The notes under the pieces were generated by a model. That model was not told the DNA's origin and searched no databases. It saw nothing but the letters and a program-made list of their open reading frames with translations. 58,061 nt of DNA from Moheibacter sp035515075 (GTDB taxonomy: Bacteria > Bacteroidota > Bacteroidia > Flavobacteriales > Weeksellaceae): positions 1 through 58,061 of the forward strand of contig DATJBZ010000035.1 of the NCBI GenBank assembly GCA_035515075.1. The letters are read 5' to 3'. The position numbers and the translations under genes were made by a program. Within the stretch, counting starts at the first letter, position 1, and every line of letters starts with the position of its first letter. Positions 57,643-58,061 of the stretch are shown here, one piece after another.

Positions 57643-58061
57643 TGAAACGTAAGATCAATTTATATTGGCATAAACATAGTGAGGGTCATGGTAATTTCGG
57701 CGACGAGTTGAATCATTACATTGTAAAAAAATTAAGTAACTCTGAAATAAATTATATAAATATTGAATTATTAGATGACAGAAAGGTTCAAGCATTAAAA
57801 TTGATAATATATAATTTATTTTATGGGAAACTATCTTTAGTTGAGGCTTTTAAATATTTTAAATATAATTTTTTTAAGAACCCAACAGTTATTGTTTGTA
57901 TTGGTAGTGTATTGCAATACTGTAAAATGCATACTATTATAGTTTGGGGCGCAGGAATTATAAATAACAGTACAGAGCTTAGAAAATGTAAAATAGTAGC
58001 AGTTCGTGGCTTTTATACTGTTCAAAGGCTTAAAGAATTAGGATACGATACTCCGAAAGTA
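57642..58061 (+). CDS. Polysaccharide pyruvyl transferase family protein (5' part)
   Basis: An open frame of 140 codons that runs off the window. Segments NFGDELNHYIVKKL (19-32), CIGSVLQYC (95-103), VWGAGIINN (109-117) and VRGFYTVQRLKELGY (about 122-136) match the pyruvyl transferase family, which adds ketal-linked pyruvate to surface sugars. The ATG overlaps the flippase stop. The sequence is very AT-rich (many ATA, TTA and AAT codons), unlike the core genes, and looks recently acquired. Substrate unknown; the C-terminal half is outside the window. Confidence 0.82.
   Translation, partial: MKRKINLYWHKHSEGHGNFGDELNHYIVKKLSNSEINYINIELLDDRKVQALKLIIYNLFYGKLSLVEAFKYFKYNFFKNPTVIVCIGSVLQYCKMHTIIVWGAGIINNSTELRKCKIVAVRGFYTVQRLKELGYDTPKV

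Overview
The window is a stretch of chromosome from a member of the Bacteroidota, most probably a flavobacterium-like lineage (class Flavobacteriia). The evidence is three proteins with a C-terminal type IX secretion sorting domain, a MurF-alanine racemase fusion, an HU-CCDC81/SPOR protein, DUF6427 and DUF6341 genes, an Hc1 histone-like gene, and promoters of the Bacteroidota form (TTG or TTTG, about 19 bases, then TAnnTTTG). I do not name a genus. GC content is low to moderate and coding density is high. I see no prophage, insertion sequence, CRISPR array, rRNA or origin.

Layout. 1-5.2 kb: a GIY-YIG protein, a tandem-repeat island, DHFR, a DUF2752/dispanin-like pair, thiL with a thioesterase, and a lipoprotein. 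5.3-12.9 kb: dprA, HU-CCDC81/SPOR, a thioesterase, and a probable polA-TRIC-hutG-tadA run. 13-20 kb: murF-alr, recX, an ABC-F ATPase with one degenerate ATP site, smpB and a two-domain OmpA protein. 20-28.6 kb: pcm, a Gfo/Idh oxidoreductase, a 3-hydroxyacyl-CoA dehydrogenase, hutU, folB, tRNA-Cys, comF, queD, an LpxH-like hydrolase, DUF6427 and DUF6341. 28.8-40.4 kb: type IX cargo proteins (GEVED, reprolysin-CUB and CBM-like) interspersed with hisS, prs, L25, Hc1, DUF2797, a GH3-family protein and an FAD oxidoreductase. 40.4-47.4 kb: DoxX, a PpiD-type isomerase, LptC, an outer-membrane protein, tRNA-Phe, a fused oligopeptide ABC ATPase and tRNA-Asp. 48.1-55.3 kb: ferredoxin, queE, folD, aconitase, ric, an Rrf2 regulator and argH. 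From 56.1 kb a flippase and a pyruvyl transferase mark entry into a surface-polysaccharide locus that continues beyond the window.

Most genes are housekeeping: folate and deazapurine synthesis, DNA repair and uptake, translation, cell wall, envelope biogenesis and histidine catabolism. The least ordinary part is the pair of repeat-bounded scars at 47.5-48.1 kb and 55.4-56.1 kb. Each holds part of a family-4 glycosyltransferase (a C-terminal part on the left, an N-terminal part on the right). Each lies between the same two families of 7-bp tandem repeats in the same order. The geometry would fit a rearrangement of the 8-kb block of core genes between them. A third repeat island, at 0.36-0.66 kb, shares a 15-bp CTTCGACAGGCTCAG motif with the left scar.

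Other points worth a look are two evenly spaced dyads upstream of folD-queE, a 10-bp inverted repeat upstream of aconitase, the coherent loss of one composite ATP site in the ABC-F protein, the compositional shift inside the flippase, and the Rrf2-ric nitrosative-stress pair. I found no clearly new multi-gene system; the repeat/glycosyltransferase architecture is the best candidate for something undescribed.
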